This document shows, one piece after another, positions 15,642 through 26,991 of a DNA stretch of 64,000 nt. The stretch spans positions 62,001 through 126,000 of the forward strand of contig NZ_JNWV01000027.1 of assembly GCF_000716535.1 (NCBI RefSeq), written 5' to 3'. The stretch is from Streptomyces flaveolus. GTDB lineage: Bacteria > Actinomycetota > Actinomycetes > Streptomycetales > Streptomycetaceae. Every line of letters starts with the position of its first letter. The first letter of the stretch is position 1. A model generated the notes under the pieces. The model was given only the letters and a program-made list of their open reading frames with translations. It was not told the DNA's origin and did not search any database. Position numbers and translations under genes: made by a program.

Positions 15642-18154
15642 TCAGCCCCGGAGCACCGCCCCGGTCCGCTCGCCCGCGAGGGCGACCGCCGCGTCCCGCG
15701 CGGCCGAAGCCTCGTCCACGGTCAGCGTGCGGTCGGCGGCCCGGAACCGCAGCGCGTACGCGAGCGACTTCCGGCCCTCCCCCAACTGCTCGGCGTTCTC
15801 GTACACGTCGAACAGCCGGATGGACTCCAGCAGCTCACCCGCACCCTCACGCAGCGCCGCCTCGACCTCCACGGCCGGCACCGGCTTGTCGACGACGAGG
15901 GCGACGTCCTGCGTGGCGACCGGGAACGTGGAGATGCCCGGGGCCTGCGGGGTACCGTCGCCCACCGTCTCCAGGGCGTCCAGGTTCAGCTCCATCGCGC
16001 ACGTGCGCTCGGGCAGCCCCAGGGCCTTGAGGACCCGCGGGTGCAGTTCTCCCGCGTGGCCCACGACCTGCTCGGCGCCGTCGGCGACGACCACCAGCTC
16101 GGCGCACCGGCCGGGGTGCCACGGACCGTACTGGCCCTTGCGGACGATCAGTTCGGCACCGGCTTCCCGGGCGACGGCACGCCCCGCCTCGACCGCGTCG
16201 GCCCAGTCGGCCGGACGGCCCTTGCCCCACCAGCCGGCCTGCTCGCGGGCGCCGGCGAGGACGACGGCCACGTGCCGGGGCTGCTCGGGCAGCGCGGCGT
16301 TCAGCGCGGCGATCTCCTCGTCGGTGGGACGCCGGTCGACGGGCAGGTGCGTGGCGCCGCGCGACTCCTCGCGCGGCAGGAAGACCAGCCCGGTCTCGAA
16401 CAGGGCGAGGTCGTGCGAGCCCCGGCCGTCGTTGCGCCGCAGCGCGCCGAGCAGGCCCGGCAGCAGCGTCGTGCGCAGCGCCGGCTCCTCGTCGTTGAGC
16501 GGGTTGACCAGCTTCACGACGCGGCGGGCCGGGTCGGCGGCCTCCAGCCCGAGCTGGTCGAAGACCTGCTCGCTGACGAACGGGTAGTTCGGCGCCTCGA
16601 CGTAGCCCGCGCCGGCCAGCGCGCGGCCGACCCGGCGGTGCAGCCGCTGGCGGTGGGTCAGGCCACGGCCCGAGGGCGGCTTGGGCAGCGTGGAGGGCAG
16701 GTTCTCGTAGCCCTCCAGGCGGATGACCTCTTCGGCCAGGTCGTTCGGGTCGACCAGGTCGGGGCGCCAGGACGGGACGGTGACCACCAGTTCGTCCTGC
16801 CCGTACACGTCGCAGCCGACCTGCTGGAGACGGCGCACGACCGTCTCCCGGCCGTAGTCGACGCCCGCGACCTTGTCCGGGTGGCCGGCCGGGAGGGCGA
16901 TGGTGTGCGGGGCCGAGGGCGCGATGATCTCGGTGACGCCGGCCTCCGCGGTACCGCCCGCGAGGAGGACCAGCAGGTCCACGGTGCGCTGCGCGGCGGC
17001 AGCGGCGGCCTGCGGGTCGACGCCCCGCTCGAAGCGGCGGGACGCCTCGGAGAGCAGCTTGTGGCGGCGGGCCGTCCGGGCGATGGAGACGGCGTCGAAG
17101 TGGGCGGCCTCGATGACGACGTCGGTCGTGCCGTTGACGCCGTCCTCGTGGTCGGCGATCTCCGTGTTGGCGCCGCCCATCACACCGGCGAGGCCGATGG
17201 GGCCGCGCTCGTCGGTGATGACCAGGTCCTCGGCGTGCAGCTTGCGCTCGACGCCGTCGAGCGTGACGAGCTTCTCGCCCTCCTGCGCGCGGCGCACGCC
17301 GATCGTGCCCTGGACCAGGGACCGGTCGTAGGCGTGCAGCGGCTGGCCCAGCTCCATCATCACGTAGTTCGTGACGTCGACGGCGAGCGAGATCGGGCGC
17401 ATGCCGACCTTCTGCAGCCGGCGCTGGAGCCAGATCGGGGAGCGTGCCTCGGGGCGCAGGCCGGTGACGGTGCGCGCGGTGAAGCGGTCGCAGCCGAACG
17501 GGTCGGAGACCTGGACCGGGTAGCCGTAGGCGTTCGGCGCGGGGACGTCGATCAGCGCGGGGTCGCGCAGCGGCAGGCCGTAGGCGATGGCGGTCTCGCG
17601 CGCGACACCGCGGATGGACAGGCAGTCGCCGCGGTTGGCGGTGACGGCGATGTCCAGGACCTCGTCGACCAGCTCCAGCAGCTCGATGGCGTCCTTGCCG
17701 ACCTCGGTCTCCGGCGGCAGCACGATGATGCCGTGGGTGCCGTCGTCGCCCATGCCCAGCTCGTCGCTGGAGCAGATCATGCCGTGGGACGTCTTGCCGT
17801 AGGTCTTGCGGGCGGAGATGGAGAAGCCGCCGGGCAGCGTGGCGCCGGGGAGGACCACCACGACCTTGTCGCCGACCTGGAAGTTGCGGGCGCCGCAGAC
17901 GATCTCCTGGGGCTCGCCCGTGCCGTTGGCCTGGCCGACGTCGACGGTGCAGAAGCGGATCGGCTTCTTGAAACCGTCCAGTTCCTCGATGGTCAGCACC
18001 TGGCCGACCACCAGGGGGCCCTTGAGGTCGGCGCCGAGCTGCTCGACCGTCTCGACCTCCAGGCCGGCCGAAATGAGCTTGGCCTGGACGTCGCGGCCGG
18101 TCTCCGTGGCCGGCAGGTCGACGTACTCCCGCAGCCAAGAAAGCGGGACCCGCA

Positions 18155-18155
<1 letters not shown>
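15642..18155 (-). CDS. pheT: Phenylalanyl-tRNA synthetase beta subunit
   Basis: Protein of 837 residues, normal for the bacterial beta chain. Domains in order are an N-terminal tRNA-binding OB fold (about 40-150, with [13 protein letters not shown] and VCGARNF), B3/B4 editing domain (about 210-380), B5 (about 410-480), a catalytic-like core, and a C-terminal FDX-ACB anticodon-binding domain ending near 835 ([18 protein letters not shown]). It forms the alpha2-beta2 enzyme with PheS and hydrolyses Tyr-tRNA(Phe). Its ATG overlaps the TGA of pheS by one base, so the subunits are translationally coupled. Confidence 0.98.
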
Positions 18156-20559
<2,404 letters not shown>

Positions 20560-20609
20560 CCCCGTACCCCACCTCTCAGACGGCGCAGGGCCCCGCGCTG
20601 GTCACCCTA

Positions 20610-21470
20610 CTAGCTCTCGGTGACGGAGCGGCACCCTCCGGAGGCGCGCTGTGCACGGGCCGACGCGTAGAGACATACGGCGGCGGCGGTGGCGAGGTTC
20701 AGGCTCTCGGCCTTCCCGTGGATGGGGACGCGTACGACGGCGTCGGCGAGGGCGCGGGTCTCCTCCGGCAGGCCCCAGGCCTCGTTCCCGAACACCCAGG
20801 CGGTGGGCCCGCCCATGGTGTCCTTGTCCAGTTCCTCGTCCAGGTCGCGGTCGCCGGCCCCGTCGGCGGCGAGGACGCGCACCCCGGCCTCCTTCAGTCC
20901 GGCCACGGCCCGCTCGACGGGGACGCCGACGGCGACGGGCAGGTGGAAGTGCGAGCCGACGGAGGCCCGGACGGCCTTGGGGTTGTACAGGTCCACGGAG
21001 GCGTCGGTGAGCACCACGGCCTCGGCGCCGGCGGCGTCGGCGCAGCGCAGCACGGTGCCGGCGTTGCCGGGGTCCCGCACATGGGCGAGTACGGCGACCA
21101 GCTTGGGCCGGGCGGCGAGGATGTCCTCGAACGGGGTGTCCAGGAACCGGCAGACGCCGACCAGGCCCTGCGGGGTGACGGTGGTGGAGATGTCGGCGAT
21201 GACCTCTTCGGAGGCGAGGTGCACCCGGGCGTCGGCGCTGCGGGCCGCGCCGATGATGTCGGCGTACCGCTCCGCGGCCTCGACCGTCGCGAACAGCTCG
21301 ACCAGCGTCGCCTGTCCCCCGGCCCGGTGCCCGGCAGCCTCTCGCACGGCCTGCGGCCCTTCGGCCAGGAACAGCCGATCCTTGCCCCGGAAGTTCCGCT
21401 TGGCCAGACGCCGGGCGGCGGAGACACGGGCGGACCTGGGGGAAATCAGCTCGGGAGAGACGGAGGGCAT
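20610..21470 (-). CDS. SpoU/TrmH-family RNA 2'-O-ribose methyltransferase
   Basis: Protein of 286 residues. An N-terminal substrate-binding domain (FRGKDRLFLAEGPQAVREA) precedes the SPOUT catalytic domain. Motif 1 is DPGNAGTVLRCADAAGAE, motif 2 WVFGNEAWGLP, motif 3 IPIHGKAESLNLATAAAVCLY (as far as PIHGKAESLNLA is visible), forming the trefoil-knot SAM site. It methylates a ribose in rRNA or tRNA. ATG 21470 follows GAAGGTAAAAGG. It lies downstream of the L20 operon terminator and upstream of the sensor kinase on the same strand. Confidence 0.92.
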   Translation of the reverse strand: MPSVSPELISPRSARVSAARRLAKRNFRGKDRLFLAEGPQAVREAAGHRAGGQATLVELFATVEAAERYADIIGAARSADARVHLASEEVIADISTTVTPQGLVGVCRFLDTPFEDILAARPKLVAVLAHVRDPGNAGTVLRCADAAGAEAVVLTDASVDLYNPKAVRASVGSHFHLPVAVGVPVERAVAGLKEAGVRVLAADGAGDRDLDEELDKDTMGGPTAWVFGNEAWGLPEETRALADAVVRVPIHGKAESLNLATAAAVCLYASARAQRASGGCRSVTES

Positions 21471-21599
21471 CCTTTTACCTTCGGCGACTTGTCGCCCCCC
21501 TCGGGGGCGCGGGGCTCTGTCGGTATGCGGCTCCGCCGCGTGGGCGCGAGCGACCACGACGGACCGGCGGCCGAACCACGTGCGGTGGGCCCCAACGAC

Positions 21600-21632
21600 A
21601 GGACCCGCAAGCCATAACAGCCTGCGGGTCCT
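21600..21632 (-). terminator. Terminator of the infC-rpmI-rplT operon
   Basis: AGGACCCGCA (21600-21609) pairs with TGCGGGTCCT (21623-21632), a perfect 10-bp stem with a 13-base loop, 33 bases beyond the rplT stop. Confidence 0.75.
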
Positions 21633-21664
21633 ACAGTGAGCGTCGGCTCAGAGCCAGCGCGGCG

Positions 21665-22048
21665 TCACGCGGCCTTGGGAGCGTTCACGTCCGACGGCAG
21701 CGCCTTCTGCGCGACCTCGACGAGCGCCGCGAAGGCGTTCGCGTCGTTCACGGCCAGCTCGGCCAGGATCTTGCGGTCGACCTCGACGTTCGCGGCCTTC
21801 AGACCCTGGATGAAGCGGTTGTAGGTGATGCCGTTGGCGCGGGCAGCGGCGTTGATGCGCTGGATCCACAGCTGACGGAAGTCGCCCTTGCGCTTCTTGC
21901 GGTCGTTGTAGTTGTAGACCAGCGAGTGGGTGACCTGCTCCTTGGCCTTGCGGTACAGGCGCGAACGCTGACCGCGGTAGCCGGAAGCCTGCTCGAGGAT
22001 CGCCCGGCGCTTCTTGTGGGCGTTGACTGCCCGCTTGACGCGTGCCAC
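21665..22048 (-). CDS. rplT: 50S ribosomal protein L20
   Basis: Protein of 127 residues, the normal L20 length. It has the extended basic N-terminal arm ([22 protein letters not shown]) and the conserved [20 protein letters not shown] core. It binds 23S rRNA early in 50S assembly and in many bacteria represses its own operon through the leader mRNA. GTG 22048 follows AAGGAGTTAACAA. Confidence 0.98.
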   Translation of the reverse strand: MARVKRAVNAHKKRRAILEQASGYRGQRSRLYRKAKEQVTHSLVYNYNDRKKRKGDFRQLWIQRINAAARANGITYNRFIQGLKAANVEVDRKILAELAVNDANAFAALVEVAQKALPSDVNAPKAA

Positions 22049-22144
22049 TTGTTAACTCCTTGTAGCGGGGTCGTGGTGGTACTCACACGACCCGGAATCG
22101 ATTCGGTCCCGGTCCCGACGCACGGCGCTCAGAGCGCCGCCGCG

Positions 22145-22339
22145 TCACTTGCCGAGAAGCTTCTTGATCTTCGCGGCGTCGCCCGGGGCCATCTCGGCGT
22201 TGCCGGTGAGGCGACGCGTGACGCGGGACGACTTGTGCTCGAGCAGGTGGCGCTTGCCGGCGCGCTCACGGAGCACCTTGCCGGAGCCGGTGACCTTGAA
22301 GCGCTTGCTGGCACCGCTGTGCGACTTGTTCTTCGGCAT
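22145..22339 (-). CDS. rpmI: 50S ribosomal protein L35
   Basis: Protein of 64 residues that matches L35 throughout: [21 protein letters not shown], then [19 protein letters not shown]. It is a structural component of the large subunit. ATG 22339 follows GAGGAGATAACGG. It is second in the infC-rpmI-rplT operon, 97 bp before rplT. Confidence 0.98.
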   Translation of the reverse strand: MPKNKSHSGASKRFKVTGSGKVLRERAGKRHLLEHKSSRVTRRLTGNAEMAPGDAAKIKKLLGK

Positions 22340-22463
22340 AGCGCCGTTATCTCCTCGTCGGTGGCGCTCCGGTGCCCGGTCGTGAAACCGGGCACGGTTG
22401 GAGCGTCGCTCTCTTCTTTCGGTTACATCCTCGGGGACGTACGGGGACGTACATCCCCCGGGA

Positions 22464-23102
22464 TCACGCCTCGGCAGGCTCCTCGGACGGCGCCTCAGCC
22501 TCGGCAGGGTTCTGCGACTTACCGGGGTTCGCCTTCGCTTCGGCCTTGCGGGCCTCCTGCGCCTGGCGGGCCTCGGCCATCGCCTCGGTCTTCTTCTTGT
22601 GCGGACCGAGGACCATGATCATGTTTCGGCCGTCCTGCTTCGGGTTCGACTCCACGAAACCGAGGTCCTGGACGTCCTCCGCGAGCCGCTGCAGCAGTCG
22701 GTAGCCCAGCTCGGGGCGGGACTGCTCGCGACCACGGAACATGATCGTGATCTTGACCTTGTCGCCCTGCTTGAGGAACCGGACGACGTGACCCTTCTTG
22801 GTGTCATAGTCGTGCGGGTCGATCTTCGGCCGGAGCTTCATCTCCTTGATGACCGTGTGCGCCTGGTTCTTGCGCGCCTCACGGGCCTTCATGGCCGACT
22901 CGTACTTGAACTTCCCGTAGTCCATGAGCTTGCACACGGGCGGACGGGCGTTCGCCGCGACCTCGACCAGGTCCAGGTCGTACTCCTGCGCAAGCTCCAG
23001 TGCCTTCGCGAGCGGCACGATGCCGACCTGCTCGCCACTGGGACCGACAAGTCGCACCTCGGGAACGCGAATCCGGTCGTTGATGCGGGGCTCGGCGCTG
23101 AT
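22464..23102 (-). CDS. infC: Translation initiation factor IF-3, probable AUC start
   Basis: About 212 residues. The N domain ([20 protein letters not shown]), the linker helix and the C domain ([36 protein letters not shown]) are complete, with an Ala/Glu/Lys-rich actinobacterial tail. It binds the 30S subunit and proofreads initiator tRNA and start codon. No ATG/GTG sits at the conserved N-terminus. An ATC at 23102-23100 lies 4 bases behind GAGGAGGATCC. The alternative inframe GTG at 23126 would place that Shine-Dalgarno inside the gene. Non-AUG starts are a known basis of infC autocontrol. Confidence 0.93.
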   Translation of the reverse strand: MSAEPRINDRIRVPEVRLVGPSGEQVGIVPLAKALELAQEYDLDLVEVAANARPPVCKLMDYGKFKYESAMKAREARKNQAHTVIKEMKLRPKIDPHDYDTKKGHVVRFLKQGDKVKITIMFRGREQSRPELGYRLLQRLAEDVQDLGFVESNPKQDGRNMIMVLGPHKKKTEAMAEARQAQEARKAEAKANPGKSQNPAEAEAPSEEPAEA

Positions 23103-23400
23103 GGATCCTCCTCGGTAGCACCACACGGCGGTCTGGCGGACAGCCGCGTAACGTCTCTTTTCGTTAGACCTAACCGCGCCGAAGCACAAAAAATGCCCCG
23201 GACGATCACAGGCGGGGCTCCAAACAACCGGAGCACCGCCGCGATGCCGCGGGGCGCACTTTCGGGCGACTCCATCGTCCGTACGGAACGATGGGGGCCG
23301 CCTGACCGGATGACCCGCCGTCCCGGAGGACGGTCAGGTGGGAGATCGGAGCCTCCACTTGTGGGCCGGACACAGTTATGTCCAGCCGGTCGTCCTCCAG
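23103..23400 (-). promoter_or_regulatory. Structured infC operon leader
   Basis: About 300 bases without a gene separate infC from the divergent DUF1844 gene. On the minus strand it holds a hairpin with stem CCATCGT/ACGATGG around CCGTACGG (23272-23294), then the stem-loop and U-run at 23188-23218, then the Shine-Dalgarno. The order resembles an L20/IF3-type attenuator leader. Promoter position is uncertain: TAATCT near 23400 on the minus strand is a possible -10. Confidence 0.5.
23188..23218 (-). terminator. Intrinsic terminator inside the infC leader (candidate attenuator)
   Basis: On the minus strand GCCCCG (from 23218) pairs with CGGGGC (to 23195) across a 12-base loop and is followed at once by ATTTTTT (23194-23188). 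A U-run is unusual in this GC-rich genome. It ends about 86 bases before the infC start. Confidence 0.55.
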
Positions 23401-23428
23401 ATTAGCAGGATCGCTTGACAAGGGCGAA

Positions 23429-23459
23429 TTGAGGGGTGCCCGGCGCGACCACCTAAGGT
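23429..23459 (+). promoter_or_regulatory. Promoter of the DUF1844 gene
   Basis: TTGAGG (23429-23434) and TAAGGT (23454-23459) are separated by 19 bp. Transcription would begin next to the ATG at 23467, giving a leaderless mRNA. Confidence 0.5.
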
Positions 23460-23466
23460 GTGGGGC

Positions 23467-23832
23467 ATGAGTGACACCCCTGCTGAGTCTTCCGAGGCTC
23501 CCGACTTCGACGCGATGACCCGGGACATCGCCGAGGTCCCCGCCGTCGAGGTGATCGTGACGGTCGCCGTCAACCTGATGAGCGCCGCCGCCGTGAAGCT
23601 CGGGCTGAGCGAGGAGGGCGAGAAGTACAAGGACCTGGACGAGGCCCGCAAGCTGATCACCGCGCTCGCCGGTCTGCTGGACGCGAGCGCCACCGAGATC
23701 AGCTCCTTCCACGCCGCCCCGCTGCGCGACGGCCTGAAGTCGCTCCAGCTCGCGTTCCGTGAGGCGTCGATCGTCCCGGACGAGCCGGGGCACGGGCCGG
23801 GCGAGAAGTACACCGGCCCCCTCTACAGCTGA
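23467..23832 (+). CDS. DUF1844 family protein
   Basis: Protein of 121 residues with the DUF1844 core: VPAVEVIVTVAVNLMSAAAVKLGL, then DLDEARKLITALAGLLDASATEI. This all-helical actinobacterial domain is nearly always encoded beside infC. Its function is unknown; the link to translation genes is by conserved neighbourhood only. Start is ATG 23467, immediately after the promoter with no ribosome-binding site. One base separates its stop from that of the convergent SseB gene. Confidence 0.9.
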   Translation: MSDTPAESSEAPDFDAMTRDIAEVPAVEVIVTVAVNLMSAAAVKLGLSEEGEKYKDLDEARKLITALAGLLDASATEISSFHAAPLRDGLKSLQLAFREASIVPDEPGHGPGEKYTGPLYS

Positions 23833-23833
23833 C

Positions 23834-24565
23834 CTACTCCTTCACGTACAAGGGCTCGCCCGGAGGCGTGGTCCCGGCCGGCAGCAGCGCCAGGTCGAGG
23901 CCGCGCACCAGGCGGGCCCGCAGCGTTTCGTCGGCCGCGAGCCGCTCGGCGACCGCGCGGGCGGCCTCGGCGGGCGGCGCGGCCGGGTCGAGGACGAGGG
24001 CGAGGGTGCCGTCGGCCTGCCCGGGCCCGAGGTGGGCGCGCAGCACGGCGGGCTCCGCCGCCACCGCCGTACGGACGGCCCCCACCACGGCGGGGTCGGT
24101 GAGCGGGTCGATGCTGGTGCGGCCCTCGGCGAGCGCGAGGAGCGCCGGGCCGGTCAGCTCGAACGGCACCGGTCCGGCGAGGTCGAGCACGACCGTGTCG
24201 GCCTTCTCGTGCGCGGCGGCCTGGAGGGCCTGGTGCAGGGGTACGGCGACCGGGCGGGCCGCGGGGTCCCAGCGGGCGAGGGAGTCGGTGGAGGTGAAGG
24301 CGGGCAGCGCGGTGCGGTCGCCGGCCTTCAGCGTGGGTACGGCCATGTCGCTGGTCTTCTCGCGGCGCAGGCCGTTCTCGTCCTCCTCGACCTCGCCGAG
24401 CACGGCGACGACGGGGACCAGCAGACGGGCGCCCCTGAGCGCCTCCAGGACGGGCCCGAGGGCACTGCGGTCCTCGGCCCAGGCGGCGAGCGCGGCGCTC
24501 AGCCGGGGATCGGCGGAGCCGTCGTCGTCGGAGAAGCCGGGGTCGGGAATGTTCTTGTTCGCCAC
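23834..24565 (-). CDS. SseB family protein
   Basis: Protein of 243 residues. It has SseB N-terminal domain features: RLLVPVVAVLGEVE, KTSDMAVPTLKAGDRTALPAFTSTDSLARW, and a C-terminal segment of similar fold. SseB-like proteins are soluble; those in actinobacteria are uncharacterised. GTG 24565 (VANKNIPDPGF) begins the conserved part. The start lies 150 bp from the divergent gene at 24716, leaving room for two promoters. Confidence 0.85.
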   Translation of the reverse strand: MANKNIPDPGFSDDDGSADPRLSAALAAWAEDRSALGPVLEALRGARLLVPVVAVLGEVEEDENGLRREKTSDMAVPTLKAGDRTALPAFTSTDSLARWDPAARPVAVPLHQALQAAAHEKADTVVLDLAGPVPFELTGPALLALAEGRTSIDPLTDPAVVGAVRTAVAAEPAVLRAHLGPGQADGTLALVLDPAAPPAEAARAVAERLAADETLRARLVRGLDLALLPAGTTPPGEPLYVKE

Positions 24566-24715
24566 GGTCCCCGACCCTATAGGGGGGAAGCCGCCTGCCC
24601 TGTGGGGGGCCGGGAACGACGGCGTCACCGCGTTCACGGGAATCTCAGTCTGCCCTGACCCGGCTCTCACGTCCGTCCAACGGGCCGCACAGCCGGCGCC
24701 CCGAGCATCGCGGGC

Positions 24716-25666
24716 ATGGAGCCCTCCGGAGCCCGCCGTCGCCGCCGCGCGCGCCCGTCCACGCGCCGCACCTTCCTGTGCACCGCGCTCACCGTCGTCG
24801 CCGTGGGCGGGGTCACCGCCGGCGGCACGGTCTACGTGAAGGGCCGGGCGCGCTCCGGGACCGTGGCCGTATCGTCGGCGGCGGCGCCCTCGGTCACCGC
24901 CTCGGCCAGGGCGGGGAAGGACGCGTCCGTGACGGAGCCCGCCACGGTGGACCGGCAAGCGGTGGTGAGCGCCGCGGTGGCGAAGGCCGAGGTGCCGTCG
25001 GGCGCTCGGGTGCCGGTGGCGGTGCTGGCCCCGGAGTCAGGGGAGAGCGCCGTGTACGGCGACGCCGCCTTCGACACGGCGAGCATCGTCAAGGTCGACA
25101 TCCTGGCCGCGCTGCTGCTCCAGGCGCAGGACGCGGGCCGGCGACTGACGGCGCGGGAGCGGGCGTACGCCACGACGATGATCGAGAACAGCGACAACGC
25201 CTCCGCGACGGCGCTGTGGCACACGATCGGGCGGGCGGCCGGGCTGGACGCGGCGAACGAACGCTTCGGGCTGACGCGGACCTCCGGCGGGGACGGTGAG
25301 CTGTGGGGGCTGACCCAGACCACCGCGGCGGACCAACTGGTCCTGCTCCAGCAGGTGTTCGGGGCGGAGTCGAAGCTGAGCGCGGCCTCGCGGGCGTATC
25401 TCCAGGGGCTGATGAAGTCCGTCGAGTCCGATCAGCGGTGGGGGGTGTCGGCCGCCGCCGAAGGAAACTCCTGGGCGCTGAAGAACGGGTGGCTGCCGCG
25501 CAGCGCGACCGGGCTGTGGGACGTCAACAGCATCGGCCGGGTGACGGTGGACGGGACCGACTACCTGGTGGCGGTGCTGTCGGACGGCACGGCGAGCCGG
25601 ACGCGGGGGATCGCCCTGGTGGAGGCGGCGGCGCGGGCGGCGGTAGGGGCGTTTGGCGACAAATGA
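24716..25666 (+). CDS. Exported class A beta-lactamase-fold serine hydrolase
   Basis: Protein of 316 residues. A basic N-terminus with RRTFLCTALTVVAVGG suggests a Tat-like signal or a signal anchor (about 17-42), followed by a Ser/Ala/Thr linker. The beta-lactamase/transpeptidase fold has SIVK (Ser nucleophile, about 122), the SDN triad (ENSDN, about 160) and KNG where K-T/S-G is expected (WALKNGW, about 262). It probably acts on peptidoglycan or a peptide ester. The KNG variant makes classical penicillin hydrolysis uncertain. Confidence 0.87.
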   Translation: MEPSGARRRRRARPSTRRTFLCTALTVVAVGGVTAGGTVYVKGRARSGTVAVSSAAAPSVTASARAGKDASVTEPATVDRQAVVSAAVAKAEVPSGARVPVAVLAPESGESAVYGDAAFDTASIVKVDILAALLLQAQDAGRRLTARERAYATTMIENSDNASATALWHTIGRAAGLDAANERFGLTRTSGGDGELWGLTQTTAADQLVLLQQVFGAESKLSAASRAYLQGLMKSVESDQRWGVSAAAEGNSWALKNGWLPRSATGLWDVNSIGRVTVDGTDYLVAVLSDGTASRTRGIALVEAAARAAVGAFGDK

Positions 25667-25799
25667 TCCATCGCGTTCGGCCGTAAAGGATCCAGCGGCT
25701 GTCGAGCAATTGATCTAGCGTGCAAGGGACTTGACGATGAGCAGGCCGGACGCCGACCAATTCTTTGCCGAGCCGGCGTCCGGCCGCGGAAGGAGCCCG

Positions 25800-26987
25800 G
25801 TGCCTCCCGTACGCCCCACTCGCCGATCCCTCATAGCCGGTGGCCTAGAAGCCGTCGCAGCCGTCGCCGTTCCCCTGTCGGCTCCCGGACACGCCTCAGC
25901 GGCCGGCCTCATCCCCATCCGGCTGGCCGGACCGACCGGGCCCGCGCCGGTGGGCGCCGTGGAGCTGCACCTGGTCGACCGGTCGCGGACCGAACCCCGG
26001 TCGGACACGGGAGCGCCGCGTGAGCTGATGGTGACCGTGCACTACCCGGCCGCCGACGTACGTGGTCACGCGCCGCTGCCGTGGCTGCCGTCCGGTGCCG
26101 AGCGGGCGGTGAAGGCCCGCTTCGGCGGCGCGGTGGACGGCTACGCGCTGCCGTGGACGCACAGCGCGGACCGGGCGCCGGCCAGACCGGGCCGCCGGCC
26201 GGTGCTGCTGTACTCGCCGGGCTACACCTCGGACCGCACGTTCAACACCCTCGTCGTCGAGGACCTGGTGTCCTGGGGGTACGTGGTGGTCACGGTGGAC
26301 CACCCGTACGACTCGGGCGAGGTGGAGTTCCCCGACGGCCGCGTCGTAACCCGCCCCGAGCCGGATCCGGCCGGCCGGGCGGAGGGGGTCGCGGTGCGCG
26401 CCGACGACCTGCGGTTCGTGCTCGACCAGTTGGCCGTGGTGAACCGGGGCGGCAATCCCGACGCACAGCGGCGCCCGCTGCCCCGCGGTCTGCGCGGGAG
26501 CCTGGACCTCACGCGGACCGGCGCCTTCGGGCACTCCCGGGGCGGTGCCGCGTCGGCGGCCGTCATGTACCGGGACGAGCGGGTGCGGGCCGGCATCGAC
26601 CTGGACGGCGCGCTGTACGGGCCGGTGGTCGAGCACGGTCTCGACCGGCCGTTCCTGCTGATGGACACAGCCGTGCACGACGGCATGGACCAGGACCCGA
26701 CCTGGCACCCGTTCTGGGAGCGACTGCGCGGCTGGCGCCGCTGCCTGCGGCTCGCGGACGCCGACCACAACTCCTACACGGACCTCGTGGCCATCGCGCC
26801 CCAGGTCCCGGTGGTGGTGCGGCAGCAGTTGCAGGCCGGTACGATCCCCGCCGACCGGGCGGTGGCGGCCGTACGGGCCACGGTGCGGGCCTTCTTCGAC
26901 CTGCAACTCCGAGGCCGCCCCGACACGGCGCACCTGCTGCACGGCGCTTCGCCGCGCTACCCGGAGATCGGGTACATCGCCGGATAG
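25800..26987 (+). CDS. Tat-exported lipase/esterase of the PAF-acetylhydrolase-like family
   Basis: Protein of 395 residues from GTG 25800, which sits 3-4 bases behind AAGGAG. That start puts a twin-arginine signal at the N-terminus (RPTRRSLIAGGLEAVAAVAV, cleavage near ASAAG). An ATG at 25737 is inframe but would bury the signal 21 residues in. The alpha/beta hydrolase has LLYSPGYTSDR (oxyanion region), nucleophile Ser in GHSRGG, Asp near LLMDTA and His in DADHNSY. It likely cleaves short-chain or phospholipid-type esters outside the cell. Confidence 0.88.
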   Translation: MPPVRPTRRSLIAGGLEAVAAVAVPLSAPGHASAAGLIPIRLAGPTGPAPVGAVELHLVDRSRTEPRSDTGAPRELMVTVHYPAADVRGHAPLPWLPSGAERAVKARFGGAVDGYALPWTHSADRAPARPGRRPVLLYSPGYTSDRTFNTLVVEDLVSWGYVVVTVDHPYDSGEVEFPDGRVVTRPEPDPAGRAEGVAVRADDLRFVLDQLAVVNRGGNPDAQRRPLPRGLRGSLDLTRTGAFGHSRGGAASAAVMYRDERVRAGIDLDGALYGPVVEHGLDRPFLLMDTAVHDGMDQDPTWHPFWERLRGWRRCLRLADADHNSYTDLVAIAPQVPVVVRQQLQAGTIPADRAVAAVRATVRAFFDLQLRGRPDTAHLLHGASPRYPEIGYIAG

Positions 26988-26991
26988 CGGC

